A stretch of DNA of 64,000 bases from Thermoleophilaceae bacterium (GTDB lineage Bacteria > Actinomycetota > Thermoleophilia > Solirubrobacterales > Thermoleophilaceae). The stretch covers positions 62,001-126,000 of the forward strand of contig JAUJOQ010000003.1 of NCBI GenBank assembly GCA_030447725.1, written 5' to 3'. Shown in pieces: positions 16,563 to 26,988 of the stretch; the stretch's first letter is position 1; every line of letters starts with the position of its first letter. The position numbers and the translations under genes were made by a program. The notes beneath the pieces were generated by a model that worked only from the letters and a program-made list of their open reading frames with translations, searched no databases and was not told the DNA's origin.

Positions 16563-18434
16563 ATGACCTCCGGATTTCGACGGCGTCTGGTGATTGCGGC
16601 TGCGACCTTCGGCGCGGCAGCGGCCGGTCCGGCGCTCGCGCTCGCTCACGACGACCTCGTGTCAGACGACGGCGCTGTCAAGCCCGGCTACGGCGAGCGC
16701 CATCTGCATCAGCATGGTGCGGAGTCCGGCCATCTGCCCGCCTCCTCTACCGACAACATCGATCTCGTCGGCAAGCTCGGGCTCAAGAACGTCGAGCCGG
16801 GCAAGATCGCGGACGTCGGAGTCTCGCCCGATGGGAACACTGCGTTTCTCGCGGCCTGGGGCGGCCAGACCTGCAAGTACAACGGGGTCCACGTCGTCGA
16901 CATCGCCGATCCGGCAAAGCCGAGCGAAATCGCCTTCATCCCGTCCAAGGAAGGCAGCTACGCCGGTGAGGGCGTCCAGGCCATCGACCTTTCCACGCGC
17001 TCGTTCAACGGCCAGATCCTCGTGACCAACAACGAGATCTGCAAGGCGAAGGCCGGCTTCGGCGGCATGAACATCTACGACGTCTCGAATCCGGCGCGTC
17101 CTACGCCGTTGGTCCAGGGCGTCGGCGACTCCACCGTCAACGGCCAGGGCAAGAAGAGCGCCAATGAGATCCACAGCGTCTTCGCCTGGGACGCCGGGGA
17201 GAGGGCCTACGCGGTGATCGTCGACAACGAGGAGGGCAAGGACGTCGACATCGTCGACATCACCGACCCGAAGAAGGCGTTCCTGACAGCGGAGTACGAC
17301 CTCGACGAGAGGTTCCCGCAGATCAAGCAGTCGGCGCCGTCGAACCTCAAGGAGATCTTTCTCCACGACATGGTCGTCAAGGAGGTCGGCGGCCGCCAGG
17401 TCATGCTCCTCTCCTACTGGGACGCCGGCTACGTGAAGGTCGATGTCACCGACGTCAAGAACCCGGTGTACCTCGGTGATACCGACTTCACCGATCCCGA
17501 CCCCGAGGCGGCCGAGAGCGGTCTGACGGTGCCGCCGGAGGGCAACGGCCACCAGGCGGAGTTCACGCCCGACAACGCGTTCGTGATCGGCGCGGACGAG
17601 GACTTCGGGCCGTACGCGCTGCAGGCCCGCAACGTCACCGACGCGACCGATCTGTCGGCGAGCCAGGGCAGCGGCACGCGGAGGCTCGAAGAGGGCCAGA
17701 CGATCACCGGCCAGTCCAAGTTCGCCGGTCGAGCGTGCGACGCCGATCCCGTGGTATCAGCCGGCGATGGCAACCAGATCGCGGTCGTGGAGCGCGGCGT
17801 TTGCACGTTCACCGAGAAGGTCGGCAACGTCATCGCCGCCGGCGGGTACGCGGCCGTGCTCGTATTCAACCGCGAGGGCTCGGATGGCTGCAGCGACACG
17901 CTCAGCATGAGCGTCGAGGGCGACATCCCCGCGTTCGGGGTCGCGACCCGCGAGCAGGGCTTCGCGATCTTCGACGCCCCGTACGACGAGACGTCCTGCC
18001 GTGCCGGTGACGGCACCCGGCAGGCGCCGATTGGGCTCGGCGCGACCGGTGACACGTTGACGTTCGCGTCGAACTTCGACGGCTGGGGCTACGTGCACCT
18101 GTTCCGCAACGGGGCCGGCAAGATGACCGAGCTCGACACCTACGCGATCCCGCAGGCCCACGACCCCGCGTTCGCCAGCGGGTTCGGAGACCTCTCGGTG
18201 CACGAGGTGGCCACCTCCCACGAGGACGGCGCGCTGGCGTACTTCGCGTACTACTCAGGAGGCTTCCGGATCGCGCGGATCGAGGACGACGAGCTCGTCG
18301 AGAAGGGGCACTTCGTCGACCAGGGCGGCAGCAACATCTGGGGCGTGGAGGTCTTCGAGCACGCCGGTGAGGAGTACGTCGCCGCCAGCGACCGCGACAA
18401 GGGCCTGTACATCTTCCGGTACACCGGCGACTGA
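16563..18434 (+). CDS. Secreted LVIVD-repeat protein with inserted PA domain
   Basis: The 623-residue protein has a signal peptide (basic MTSGFRRR, then an Ala-rich core ending near ALAHDD). Beta-propeller-like repeats follow with the VVDIADPAKPSEI, IYDVSNPARPTPL, IVDITDPKKAF and VDVTDVKNPVYLGD elements of the LVIVD family. Between about residues 380 and 500 lies a protease-associated domain (IAVVERGVCTFTEKVGNVIAAGGYAAVLVFN). Two more propeller segments and DRDKGLYIFRYTGD close the protein. It is probably a surface or secreted binding protein. The ATG at 16563 has AAGGAGAGG just upstream. A strong hairpin follows the stop. Confidence 0.82.
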   Translation: MTSGFRRRLVIAAATFGAAAAGPALALAHDDLVSDDGAVKPGYGERHLHQHGAESGHLPASSTDNIDLVGKLGLKNVEPGKIADVGVSPDGNTAFLAAWGGQTCKYNGVHVVDIADPAKPSEIAFIPSKEGSYAGEGVQAIDLSTRSFNGQILVTNNEICKAKAGFGGMNIYDVSNPARPTPLVQGVGDSTVNGQGKKSANEIHSVFAWDAGERAYAVIVDNEEGKDVDIVDITDPKKAFLTAEYDLDERFPQIKQSAPSNLKEIFLHDMVVKEVGGRQVMLLSYWDAGYVKVDVTDVKNPVYLGDTDFTDPDPEAAESGLTVPPEGNGHQAEFTPDNAFVIGADEDFGPYALQARNVTDATDLSASQGSGTRRLEEGQTITGQSKFAGRACDADPVVSAGDGNQIAVVERGVCTFTEKVGNVIAAGGYAAVLVFNREGSDGCSDTLSMSVEGDIPAFGVATREQGFAIFDAPYDETSCRAGDGTRQAPIGLGATGDTLTFASNFDGWGYVHLFRNGAGKMTELDTYAIPQAHDPAFASGFGDLSVHEVATSHEDGALAYFAYYSGGFRIARIEDDELVEKGHFVDQGGSNIWGVEVFEHAGEEYVAASDRDKGLYIFRYTGD

Positions 18435-18462
18435 GCACTTCGCCGGATCAACGCCCTGAAGC

Positions 18463-18496
18463 GAGACAGCCGCGCCGAGGGTGGCGCGGCCGTCTC
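18463..18496 (+). terminator. Strong GC-rich hairpin after the LVIVD gene
   Basis: GAGAC-A-GCCGCGCC (18463-18476) pairs with GGCGCGGC-C-GTCTC (18483-18496) around a 6-base loop, with a single internal mismatch. It begins 29 bases after the stop codon. There is no T-run, as is common for actinobacterial terminators. Confidence 0.65.
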
Positions 18497-18532
18497 GGCG
18501 GGGGGTGGCGCCGGCGGTGACGATCCGCCAAC

Positions 18533-19549
18533 ATGGCAGGCGTGCCATCGGCGGAGGCAGGGCGCGAGGGCGCCGTACTCGATGTCCTCGAGCGCCTCGC
18601 GCTGGCGGACCGCCGGGAGGCGATCGACGGGGCTCTCGACGCGGCGCGCGAGCTGCTTGGCATGGACATCGCCTACTTCTCGGAGCTGACGCGTGGTGAG
18701 CAGCTGATCAAAGCAGTCCGCGGGGACTTAGATGCCCTGCACCTCGGGCCGGGCGACGTGATACCGGCGGAGAAGACCTACTGCCGGCGGATGCTGGCTG
18801 GCCAGCTTCCGAACGTGGTCTCCGATGCCCGTCACGACCCGCGGGTGAGCGATCTGCCCGCCGCCACCGAGGCCGGCGTGCAGTCCTACATCGGGGTACC
18901 GCTACAGCTCTCGGACGGCCGCGTCTACGGAACGCTGTGCTGCGCGAGCAGCGAGACGAACACGCGCCTGGGACCGCGCGCCGTGCAGTTCATGCGCGTG
19001 CTGGCGCGCATCATCGCCGACGAGCTCGAGCGCGAGCAGCAGCGCCTCCCGCGCGGTCGCGAGGCGATGCCTCCACCGCCGGCCGAGCCCGCGGATGCGG
19101 CCATCGAGGTCGCGCAGGTGGACGTCGGCGGCGCGATCCTGAAGCTCGACCTCTGGTTCATCGCCGCCGCCCACGCCGCAGCTGCGGCGAGGTCCACGCT
19201 CGCGGTGCTGGCCGAGCATGTCGGCAGCGGCGTGCTCCAGGACGCCCGTCTGCTGGTAACCGAGCTGCTCACCAACAGCGTCCGCCACGCCGGCGTCGGC
19301 AGTGAGAGCGCGATCGGACTCGCACTGCGACTTACACCCGACCGTCTCACCGTCGCCGTCAGCGACCCGGGACCCGGTTTTCGACCGGAGATCCTCGAGC
19401 CCGACCTCGAGCAGGAGGGCGGACGAGGGCTCTTCATCGTGGAGCAGCTCGCAGATCGCTGGGGTGTCGGAGACTCCCCGCTCAACCCGCCGAGGCGCAA
19501 CGGCCAGACCGACACCGGCACGGTCGTCTGGTTCGAGCTGCGCACCTGA
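18533..19549 (+). CDS. GAF-domain protein fused to an RsbW-type ATPase
   Basis: The 338-residue protein has an N-terminal GAF domain (about residues 20-165; YIGVPLQLSDGRVYGTLCCAS is the typical core). A Pro/Ala linker leads to a C-terminal HATPase_c domain of the anti-sigma-factor kinase class, with N-box LLVTELLTNSVRHAG, G1 SDPGPGF and G2 GGRGLFIVEQLADRWG. Such proteins link ligand or redox sensing to partner-switching control of sigma factors. No STAS antagonist or sigma gene is in the window, so its target is unknown. Confidence 0.85.
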   Translation: MAGVPSAEAGREGAVLDVLERLALADRREAIDGALDAARELLGMDIAYFSELTRGEQLIKAVRGDLDALHLGPGDVIPAEKTYCRRMLAGQLPNVVSDARHDPRVSDLPAATEAGVQSYIGVPLQLSDGRVYGTLCCASSETNTRLGPRAVQFMRVLARIIADELEREQQRLPRGREAMPPPPAEPADAAIEVAQVDVGGAILKLDLWFIAAAHAAAAARSTLAVLAEHVGSGVLQDARLLVTELLTNSVRHAGVGSESAIGLALRLTPDRLTVAVSDPGPGFRPEILEPDLEQEGGRGLFIVEQLADRWGVGDSPLNPPRRNGQTDTGTVVWFELRT

Positions 19550-19582
19550 TCCTGCCCGCCCGAAGCTGCCTGCGCTCGCGCG

Positions 19583-19588
19583 TACAAT
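19583..19588 (+). promoter_or_regulatory. -10 element (TACAAT) for a leaderless def transcript
   Basis: TACAAT matches the actinobacterial TAnnnT consensus and ends seven bases before the def ATG, so transcription would start at or next to the start codon. No convincing -35 is visible and no Shine-Dalgarno sequence precedes the ATG. Confidence 0.4.
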
Positions 19589-19595
19589 CGGCACC

Positions 19596-20207
19596 ATGTC
19601 CGACGAGACCGACCGTGAGCTCGAAGGGCGCGAGGAGGAGGTCGAGAGCACCGAGCCCGCCCTCGATCCGGAGGTCGAGGCCAGGCGGCTGGCCGCCATG
19701 TCCTTCATCCGCCGCCTCGGCGATCCCGTGCTCAAGAGCCGCGCGACCGCGGTCGACCGCTTCGACGGCGCCCTCAAGAGCCAGGTGGCGCGGATGGCCG
19801 GGATCATGGGCGACGCCATAGGCCTCGGCCTGGCCGCTCCACAGCTCGGCATCTCGCAGCGCCTGCTGGTCTACCGGGTGGGATTCGACGCGCCTCTGAT
19901 CGCGCTGGTCAACCCGGAGATCGAGTGGTCGAGCGAGAGCGACGAGACCATGGAGGAGGGCTGTCTCTCCATTCCTGGCGTGACCGTCGACGTCGAGCGC
20001 CCCGTGCACGTGCGCATCCGGGCCCGTGACGAGGAGGGAGAGGAGCGCCGGATCGAGGCCTCGGGTCTCGAGGCGCGCGTGATCCAGCACGAGATGGACC
20101 ACCTCGACGGCGTCCTCATCCTCGACCGCACCACGCGTGACCAGCGCCGTCAGGCGATGAAGGAGTTGCGCGAGGCCGAGCGCGAGCGCTCCGAACAGGC
20201 CGCCTGA
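19596..20207 (+). CDS. def: Peptide deformylase
   Basis: The 203-residue enzyme removes the formyl group from nascent proteins. Motif 1 is GLGLAAPQLG, motif 2 EGCLSIPG and motif 3 QHEMDHLDG with the HExxH metal site. A charged N-terminal extension of about 35 residues (acid-rich) precedes the fold, and the C-terminus is an Arg/Glu-rich helix. fmt, its pathway partner, lies 3 kb away rather than adjacent. Confidence 0.95.
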   Translation: MSDETDRELEGREEEVESTEPALDPEVEARRLAAMSFIRRLGDPVLKSRATAVDRFDGALKSQVARMAGIMGDAIGLGLAAPQLGISQRLLVYRVGFDAPLIALVNPEIEWSSESDETMEEGCLSIPGVTVDVERPVHVRIRARDEEGEERRIEASGLEARVIQHEMDHLDGVLILDRTTRDQRRQAMKELREAERERSEQAA

Positions 20208-21600
20208 CCCCCAGGTCGTAACAGAGACGCCCGATTCCTTCGGCATACTCACGCGCCGTGGAAGACGGCAAGCCGGCTGAGTCGGGACGCAGACAGAACA
20301 TCCTCCTCATCGGCCATGACGAGATGACGGAGGTCACCGAGCGCGCGCTCAACACGGCGGGCGCGAAGGTCACCTACCTCCGCGATCCGCACGACCGCGC
20401 CATCCGGAGGGCGCTCGACGACGAGGTCGACGCCGTCGTCGTCATCTCCAACGACGACCACGTATCGCTCAGGCTCGCCCTCGTCGTGGAGAACGTGCGG
20501 CCGGGCGTGCCGCTCGTGGTCACGGTCTTCGCCGGCATCGTGGCCTCCCAGCTGCGGCGCGCGGTTCGAAACGTCCGGGTTCTCTCGATGGCCGACATGG
20601 TCGTCCCCTCCCTCGCGGGACCGTGCCTGGACGACCGTCTGCTGTCGGTCAGTCGGCGCGACGACGGCTTCGTGGGCGTCCAAGACGGCCCGGACGGCCC
20701 GCAGCTCGCCCCGATCGAGCGCTACGTGCCGTCCCGCCGCCGGTGGCTTCTCGGCAACCTCCGATCGATCCTGAACCCCTATGAGCTCAGCGCCCGCATC
20801 CTCATGGCGGGTCTGCTCGGCTTCCTGCTGATCCTCCTGATCGACATGACGACCCTTGCGATCGCGCTCGACGAACCGATCGTCGAGTCGTTCTATGCGG
20901 CCACGAAGACCATCGTCACCGTCGGGCCCAACCCGCTCGTGGACGAGGGTCCGGATTGGCTGAAGGTGTTCTCCTCCGTGGCGATGCTCGCGCACCGCGG
21001 TCTTCACCGCCGGAGTCGTGAACCGCCTGCTCGACCGGCGCCTCACCTCGATCGTGGGCCGGCGGTCCGTTCCCCGGTGGGACCACGTGGTGGTGGTCGG
21101 GCTCGGCCAGGTCGGCCTTCGGCTGTCGCTGCTGTTGCGAGAGCTCGGCGTGCCGGTGCTCGCCGTCGACCGCGACCCGGACAACAACCACGTCAACCGG
21201 GCGAAGGAGTACGGCATCCCGATCGTGCTCGGCCGTGGCGGCAGCCGCTTCCTGCTCAGACGACTGAGCCTCGGCCGCGCGCGGGCGCTCGCCGCGGTCA
21301 CATCGGACGAGGTGGAGAACATCTCCGTCGTCGTGGCGGCGCTCGGGATGCGCGACGACCTCCGCACCCTCCTGCGGGCCGGGCGCGGCGACGTGGTCAA
21401 CGAGACCAGCTCGCTGTTCAAGATCGGCGTGGTGCGCGACGTCTACCGCATCGGCGGCACCCTTCTCGCCGCGGCGGCGCTCGGCTCCCCGGCAACCGAG
21501 GCGTTTCTCAGCGAGCAGACGGTGTACCTGATCGACCCTGACGGCCGGATCGAGCCTTTCGACGGTGACGTCGAGGCGGCGCGTGACGCACAGGTCGAGT

Positions 21601-23208
<1,608 letters not shown>

Positions 23209-23333
23209 GCGGTTCTCCTGTCGGTGGGATCAGTCAGGCTCGCGCATGGAGCGCATCAGCAGCTCGACGGGGTGATACCTCCCGAGCGTACATCGCCGAG
23301 TTCGGGCAACCTGACAGGAGCGACCATTAGGGT

Positions 23334-24263
23334 GTGGCCGTGCGTACGGTCTACCTCGGAACCACGGACTTCGCTGCCACCGTTCTGCGCCACCTGGCCG
23401 CCTCCGACCACCGCCCGAAGCTGGTCGTGACCCGTCCCGACCGCCCCCGCGGACGGGGTCGCCGGGTTCAGAGCCCTCCTGTGGCCGAGGCCGCGCGCGA
23501 GCTCGGGATAGACGTCGATCAACCCGAGACCGTGAACGCCGAGGAGGCCCGCGCGCGCATCGCCGCCGCGGATCCCGGCGCGGTGTGCATCTGCGCGTAC
23601 GGCGCGCTGATTCGAGAGCCGCTGCTGTCCGAGCACGAGATGTACAACGTGCATCCGTCGCTGCTACCGCGGTGGCGCGGGGCAGCGCCGATCGAGCGCG
23701 CGATCGAGGCGGGCGACCGCCGGACGGGCGTCTCGATCATGCGACCGGTCGCCGAGCTCGACGCCGGGCCGGTATATCTCCAGCGCGAGGCGTCCATTGG
23801 CGATGAGGACGACTACGGATCATTGTCTGCGCGCCTGGCGGGGTTGGCCGGTGAGCTGCTGGCGGAGGCGCTCACCGCCCGTCCGGAGCCGAGCGAGCAG
23901 TCCGAGGACGGCGTGAGCTACGCCGAGAAGATCGATCGCGAGGAGCGCCGGCTGGATCCCGCGTGCTCTCCGGATGTCCTGGCCAGGAAGGTGCGGGCTC
24001 TCACCCCGCACGTGGGCGCCCACGTTGAGATTCCCGGGGGCGGGCGTCTCGGGGTCCGCCGGGCGGCGCCGGGTTCGGACCTCTCCCCGCCGCCGCCGGG
24101 GGAGTTGGCGGTGCTCGAGGGACGGCTGCTGTTCGGCGGCGCATCGGGAGCGCTCGAGCTGCTGGAGGTTCAGCCCGCCGGCAGCAGGGCGATGGCGGCG
24201 CCTGACTATCTGCGCGGGCGGTCCTCGGCGCTCGCCGGGCACGGAGGCGCGCGCGATGGCTGA
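23334..24263 (+). CDS. fmt: Methionyl-tRNA formyltransferase
   Basis: The 309-residue enzyme formylates initiator Met-tRNA. It starts AVRTVYLGTTDFAA, has the conserved NVHPSLLPRWRGAAPI with the catalytic His and Asn, and YAEKIDREERRLD leads to the C-terminal tRNA-binding domain. The GTG start at 23334 is divergent from aceB. It overlaps the zinc-ribbon gene by 8 bases. Confidence 0.95.
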   Translation: MAVRTVYLGTTDFAATVLRHLAASDHRPKLVVTRPDRPRGRGRRVQSPPVAEAARELGIDVDQPETVNAEEARARIAAADPGAVCICAYGALIREPLLSEHEMYNVHPSLLPRWRGAAPIERAIEAGDRRTGVSIMRPVAELDAGPVYLQREASIGDEDDYGSLSARLAGLAGELLAEALTARPEPSEQSEDGVSYAEKIDREERRLDPACSPDVLARKVRALTPHVGAHVEIPGGGRLGVRRAAPGSDLSPPPPGELAVLEGRLLFGGASGALELLEVQPAGSRAMAAPDYLRGRSSALAGHGGARDG

Positions 24264-24483
24264 CACCGGCGTGGACCTCGGGCCGAAGTGTCCGTCTTGT
24301 GCCGAGCCTTGGCTACGTCAGACCAACCTGGCGGGCCGCTACCGCTGCGTGAACTGCATGCACCGCTTCGAGATCCGCTCGGACTGTCCCGACTGCGGAA
24401 TGCACTCGACCATCGCGCGGATGTCGGACACGGCGATCCTCACCTGCAACAGCTGCGGCGCATCGATGTTGAGGGCGATCTAG
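24256..24483 (+). CDS. Small double zinc-ribbon protein (YfgJ-like)
   Basis: The 75-residue protein has four Cys-X2-Cys pairs (CPSC, CVNC, CPDC, CNSC), enough for two zinc ribbons, with spacing like that of the E. coli YfgJ family. It starts inside the end of fmt (8-base overlap), so it is translationally coupled to it. The function is unknown. Confidence 0.8.
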   Translation: MADTGVDLGPKCPSCAEPWLRQTNLAGRYRCVNCMHRFEIRSDCPDCGMHSTIARMSDTAILTCNSCGASMLRAI

Positions 24484-24509
24484 CCAAAGAGGCCGACCCC
24501 GTTCGTGGC

Positions 24510-24977
24510 CTACGCCACCGCCGCCAGCCCGTCGAGAGTCTTCTTCAGGTCCGCCACGGTCTGGAAGTCGAGGCCCAGGGCGTGGTCGTGCCTGTGGGCC
24601 ACGTCGCCGTGCTCATCGATGACGATCACAGCGCGCTTGGCCACCTTGGCCAGCCGTGAGTAGGCGCCGTAGGCCTTGGCAACCGAGAAGTCCTCATCGG
24701 CCAGCAACGGAACGGTCAGGTCGTTGTTGGCAGCGAACTGGCGCTTGGAGTCCACGTCCCTGCCGGAGATGCCCACAGCGGTCACGCCCAGCGAGCCGAA
24801 CGCCTGCGCGTTGTCGCGGTATGCGCAGAACTGCTTGGTGCACACCGAGGTCTCGTCACCCGGATAGAAGAGAAGCATCACCTTCTCACCTCGGTGGTCG
24901 GAGAGCTTGAAGGCTCCGTGGGTGCCCTCGAGCTCGAAGTCGGGCGCCGCTTCGCCCACTGCCGGATGCTTCGCCAT
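24510..24977 (-). CDS. bcp: Thioredoxin-dependent peroxiredoxin (BCP type)
   Basis: The 155-residue protein starts AVGEAAPDFELEGTHG, the standard peroxiredoxin opening. The peroxidatic cysteine lies in YPGDETSVCTKQFC, with a second cysteine five residues later as in 2-Cys BCP enzymes. It would reduce hydroperoxides using thioredoxin. AGAGGT precedes the ATG. It follows the flippase gene by 41 bases and may be the last gene of that transcript. Confidence 0.92.
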   Translation of the reverse strand: MAKHPAVGEAAPDFELEGTHGAFKLSDHRGEKVMLLFYPGDETSVCTKQFCAYRDNAQAFGSLGVTAVGISGRDVDSKRQFAANNDLTVPLLADEDFSVAKAYGAYSRLAKVAKRAVIVIDEHGDVAHRHDHALGLDFQTVADLKKTLDGLAAVA

Positions 24978-25018
24978 CTGAAAGACCTCTCTGTCGTCGA
25001 TTGCACCTCAGAGAGCCA

Positions 25019-26350
25019 TTACGGCCGGGCCGGGCCATCGGACGCCTCGGACCGGTAGAGCGCAAGGAGGAGCCCGCAGAGCACCAGCGCGCAGGCCACG
25101 TATCCGGTCTCGACCTGCAGCACGCGGTCATCGAAGCCAGGCAGGAGGAGAAAGCCCACGAAGCCGGCGGCCGCCGTCAGCCACGCGCCGCAGGCCTGGC
25201 GCGCCTGCCCACGGGCCAGCAGCGCCTGGTTGAGCGTGGCCGCCGCCAGGTAAAGACCCATGCCAAGCGAGATCAGCACCAGGCCGAGACGGTCGTAGTC
25301 GAAGCTCCCGCCGAACACCAGATCCATCACAGCCGGCCCGGCGATCAGCATCACGAGGGCCACCGCCGCGGCGAAGCCCGCGATCGCGACCAGCGTCACG
25401 TTCACCGTCCGCCGGAAGGGATCGGTCTCTCCCCGCGCGCCGAGCCGGGTGAGGTGGGGGAGGATGGAGGTCTGCACCGCCTGGAAGAGCTGCAGCGGCG
25501 CCCGGGCGATCAGCAGCACGTTGAAGGTGAAGCCCGCCAGTGCCGCGCCATCCTCCCCTTCGGTCGCCTTGACCAGCAGCGGGCCGGCGTTGAGGAAGGT
25601 CTGCTCGGCGAGCATGATCGCCAGCACCGAGACCGCGAAGCCGGTGCCGTGCGCAAGGGTGAACTGGGCCTCTCCGGCAACGGCGGGCTCGGCCGGCTCG
25701 GCCGGCTCGTGGCCGGCGCTCGGCGGGCCGCTCCGTCGCCAGCGCCGGCCCAGCGCAAACGGCACCACCGCCAGCGACACGATCGGTGCGGCCGCCATGC
25801 CGAGAGCGACCACCGACTGCCCCTCGGCGATGCCCACGCCCACGGCCACGGCGAACATCACCCGCGAGAGCGCCTCCATCAGCACCAGCCCGCCGTATGC
25901 CGCGTAACGTCGCGAGCCCGCCACCAGTCCTCGCGCGAAGTAGCTGACCGCGTAGGCCAGCACGGTCACGATCAGGACCCAGAAGAGCGTCTCCGAGCCG
26001 CCGAACAGGCCCTCCTGCAGCGGCCCCCGCAGGGCCAGCGCGCCGGCGGCGAACAGCACGCCGAGGGTGAGCTGGATCGTGGCGGCCACCCGCAGGTGCT
26101 CGCGGCCGTGAGCGCCGCGCGCGTCGCGGTCGGCGATCGTGCGTGAGAGCAGCTGCTCCACGGGCCGGTAGAGGACCGACACGGTGATGAACACGGCCGA
26201 CCACAGCAGGGTGATGCCGCCGTAGTCGGACTCGCTCAGATTGTGGCTGGCCAGCGAGAAGTAGCCGTAGGTGATCAGCCCCGTGGTGCCGATCCCCACC
26301 GACAGGATCGCCGCCCCGCGGCCGTAGCTGCCGTCCTCGGCCGCCGCCAT
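25019..26350 (-). CDS. Polysaccharide flippase-like membrane protein (MOP superfamily)
   Basis: The 443-residue protein is almost entirely hydrophobic helices, opening with GAAILSVGIGTTGLITYGYFSLASHNLSES-type sequence typical of Wzx/polysaccharide exporters. A cytoplasmic loop with EPAEPAEPA repeats sits in the middle. It would move lipid-linked saccharides across the membrane. A GTG at 26371 overlapping the methyltransferase stop is an alternative start. The ATG at 26350 is preferred because the family begins near the first helix. Confidence 0.8.
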   Translation of the reverse strand: MAAAEDGSYGRGAAILSVGIGTTGLITYGYFSLASHNLSESDYGGITLLWSAVFITVSVLYRPVEQLLSRTIADRDARGAHGREHLRVAATIQLTLGVLFAAGALALRGPLQEGLFGGSETLFWVLIVTVLAYAVSYFARGLVAGSRRYAAYGGLVLMEALSRVMFAVAVGVGIAEGQSVVALGMAAAPIVSLAVVPFALGRRWRRSGPPSAGHEPAEPAEPAVAGEAQFTLAHGTGFAVSVLAIMLAEQTFLNAGPLLVKATEGEDGAALAGFTFNVLLIARAPLQLFQAVQTSILPHLTRLGARGETDPFRRTVNVTLVAIAGFAAAVALVMLIAGPAVMDLVFGGSFDYDRLGLVLISLGMGLYLAAATLNQALLARGQARQACGAWLTAAAGFVGFLLLPGFDDRVLQVETGYVACALVLCGLLLALYRSEASDGPARP

Positions 26351-26370
26351 GCCTGCTGCACGCTCGCGCA

Positions 26371-26988
26371 CTACAGCCGGACGAGCAGCATGGTCCAGGG
26401 GAACGGCGAGCGCGCGTGCTCGACGGTGCCATGGCGCGAGAGCATCCCGGTGAAGGACCGCTTGGACCAGTGGTTCAGGTGCCCGGGCGTGTTTCCCAGG
26501 GAGCCCCAGTAGGAGCCCCGTGCAATGTTCAGACCGCGCCACAGGGGCTCGCGCGGCACCGACACCAGCAGCCACCTCTCGGCCACCCGCGCCATCTCCG
26601 CCACCGTAGCCTCAGGATCTGGCACGTGCTCGAGCACCTCGATCGCCGCCGCCGTGTCGAACTCGTCGTCGCGGAAGGACAGCCGGGTGGCCTCCTCGAC
26701 GCGGTACTCGAGGTTCGCGCACGAGCGCTTGTCCCACTCGGCGCGCAGCTTTGGGTCGTCGAGGTCGATGCCCACGATCCGGCCGTCGCCCAGCCGCCTG
26801 GCCCACTCGAGGGTGAGCACCCCCTCACCGCAGCCCACGTCGAGCACCGACCGCGGCCGGGCCTCGTCCCACAGCTCGTCGAGCGTGCCGTGGAAGCCGT
26901 TCATCAGCCGGCGCACGGCGGGGTTGGTCGATCCGTACTTGTCGAAGGTGTTGCCGGTGGGGACGGAGTCGGCGAGGGGCTCGCCCAT
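26371..26988 (-). CDS. Class I SAM-dependent methyltransferase (cell-surface glycan cluster)
   Basis: The 205-residue protein has VLDVGCGEGVLTLEWARRLG (motif I), VGIDLDD at the end of strand 2 and AAIEVLEHVPDPEA (post motif). It starts with ATGA overlap with the glycosyltransferase stop and is followed by the flippase with a 1-base overlap option, so the three genes form one operon. It likely methylates a sugar or lipid carrier; the substrate is unknown. Confidence 0.83.
   Translation of the reverse strand: MGEPLADSVPTGNTFDKYGSTNPAVRRLMNGFHGTLDELWDEARPRSVLDVGCGEGVLTLEWARRLGDGRIVGIDLDDPKLRAEWDKRSCANLEYRVEEATRLSFRDDEFDTAAAIEVLEHVPDPEATVAEMARVAERWLLVSVPREPLWRGLNIARGSYWGSLGNTPGHLNHWSKRSFTGMLSRHGTVEHARSPFPWTMLLVRL

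Noticed and set aside
24484-24509. Intrinsic terminator between the zinc-ribbon gene and bcp
   Set aside because: An AGGCC/GGCCT stem exists, but it is only five pairs with a long loop and no T-run, too weak to annotate.
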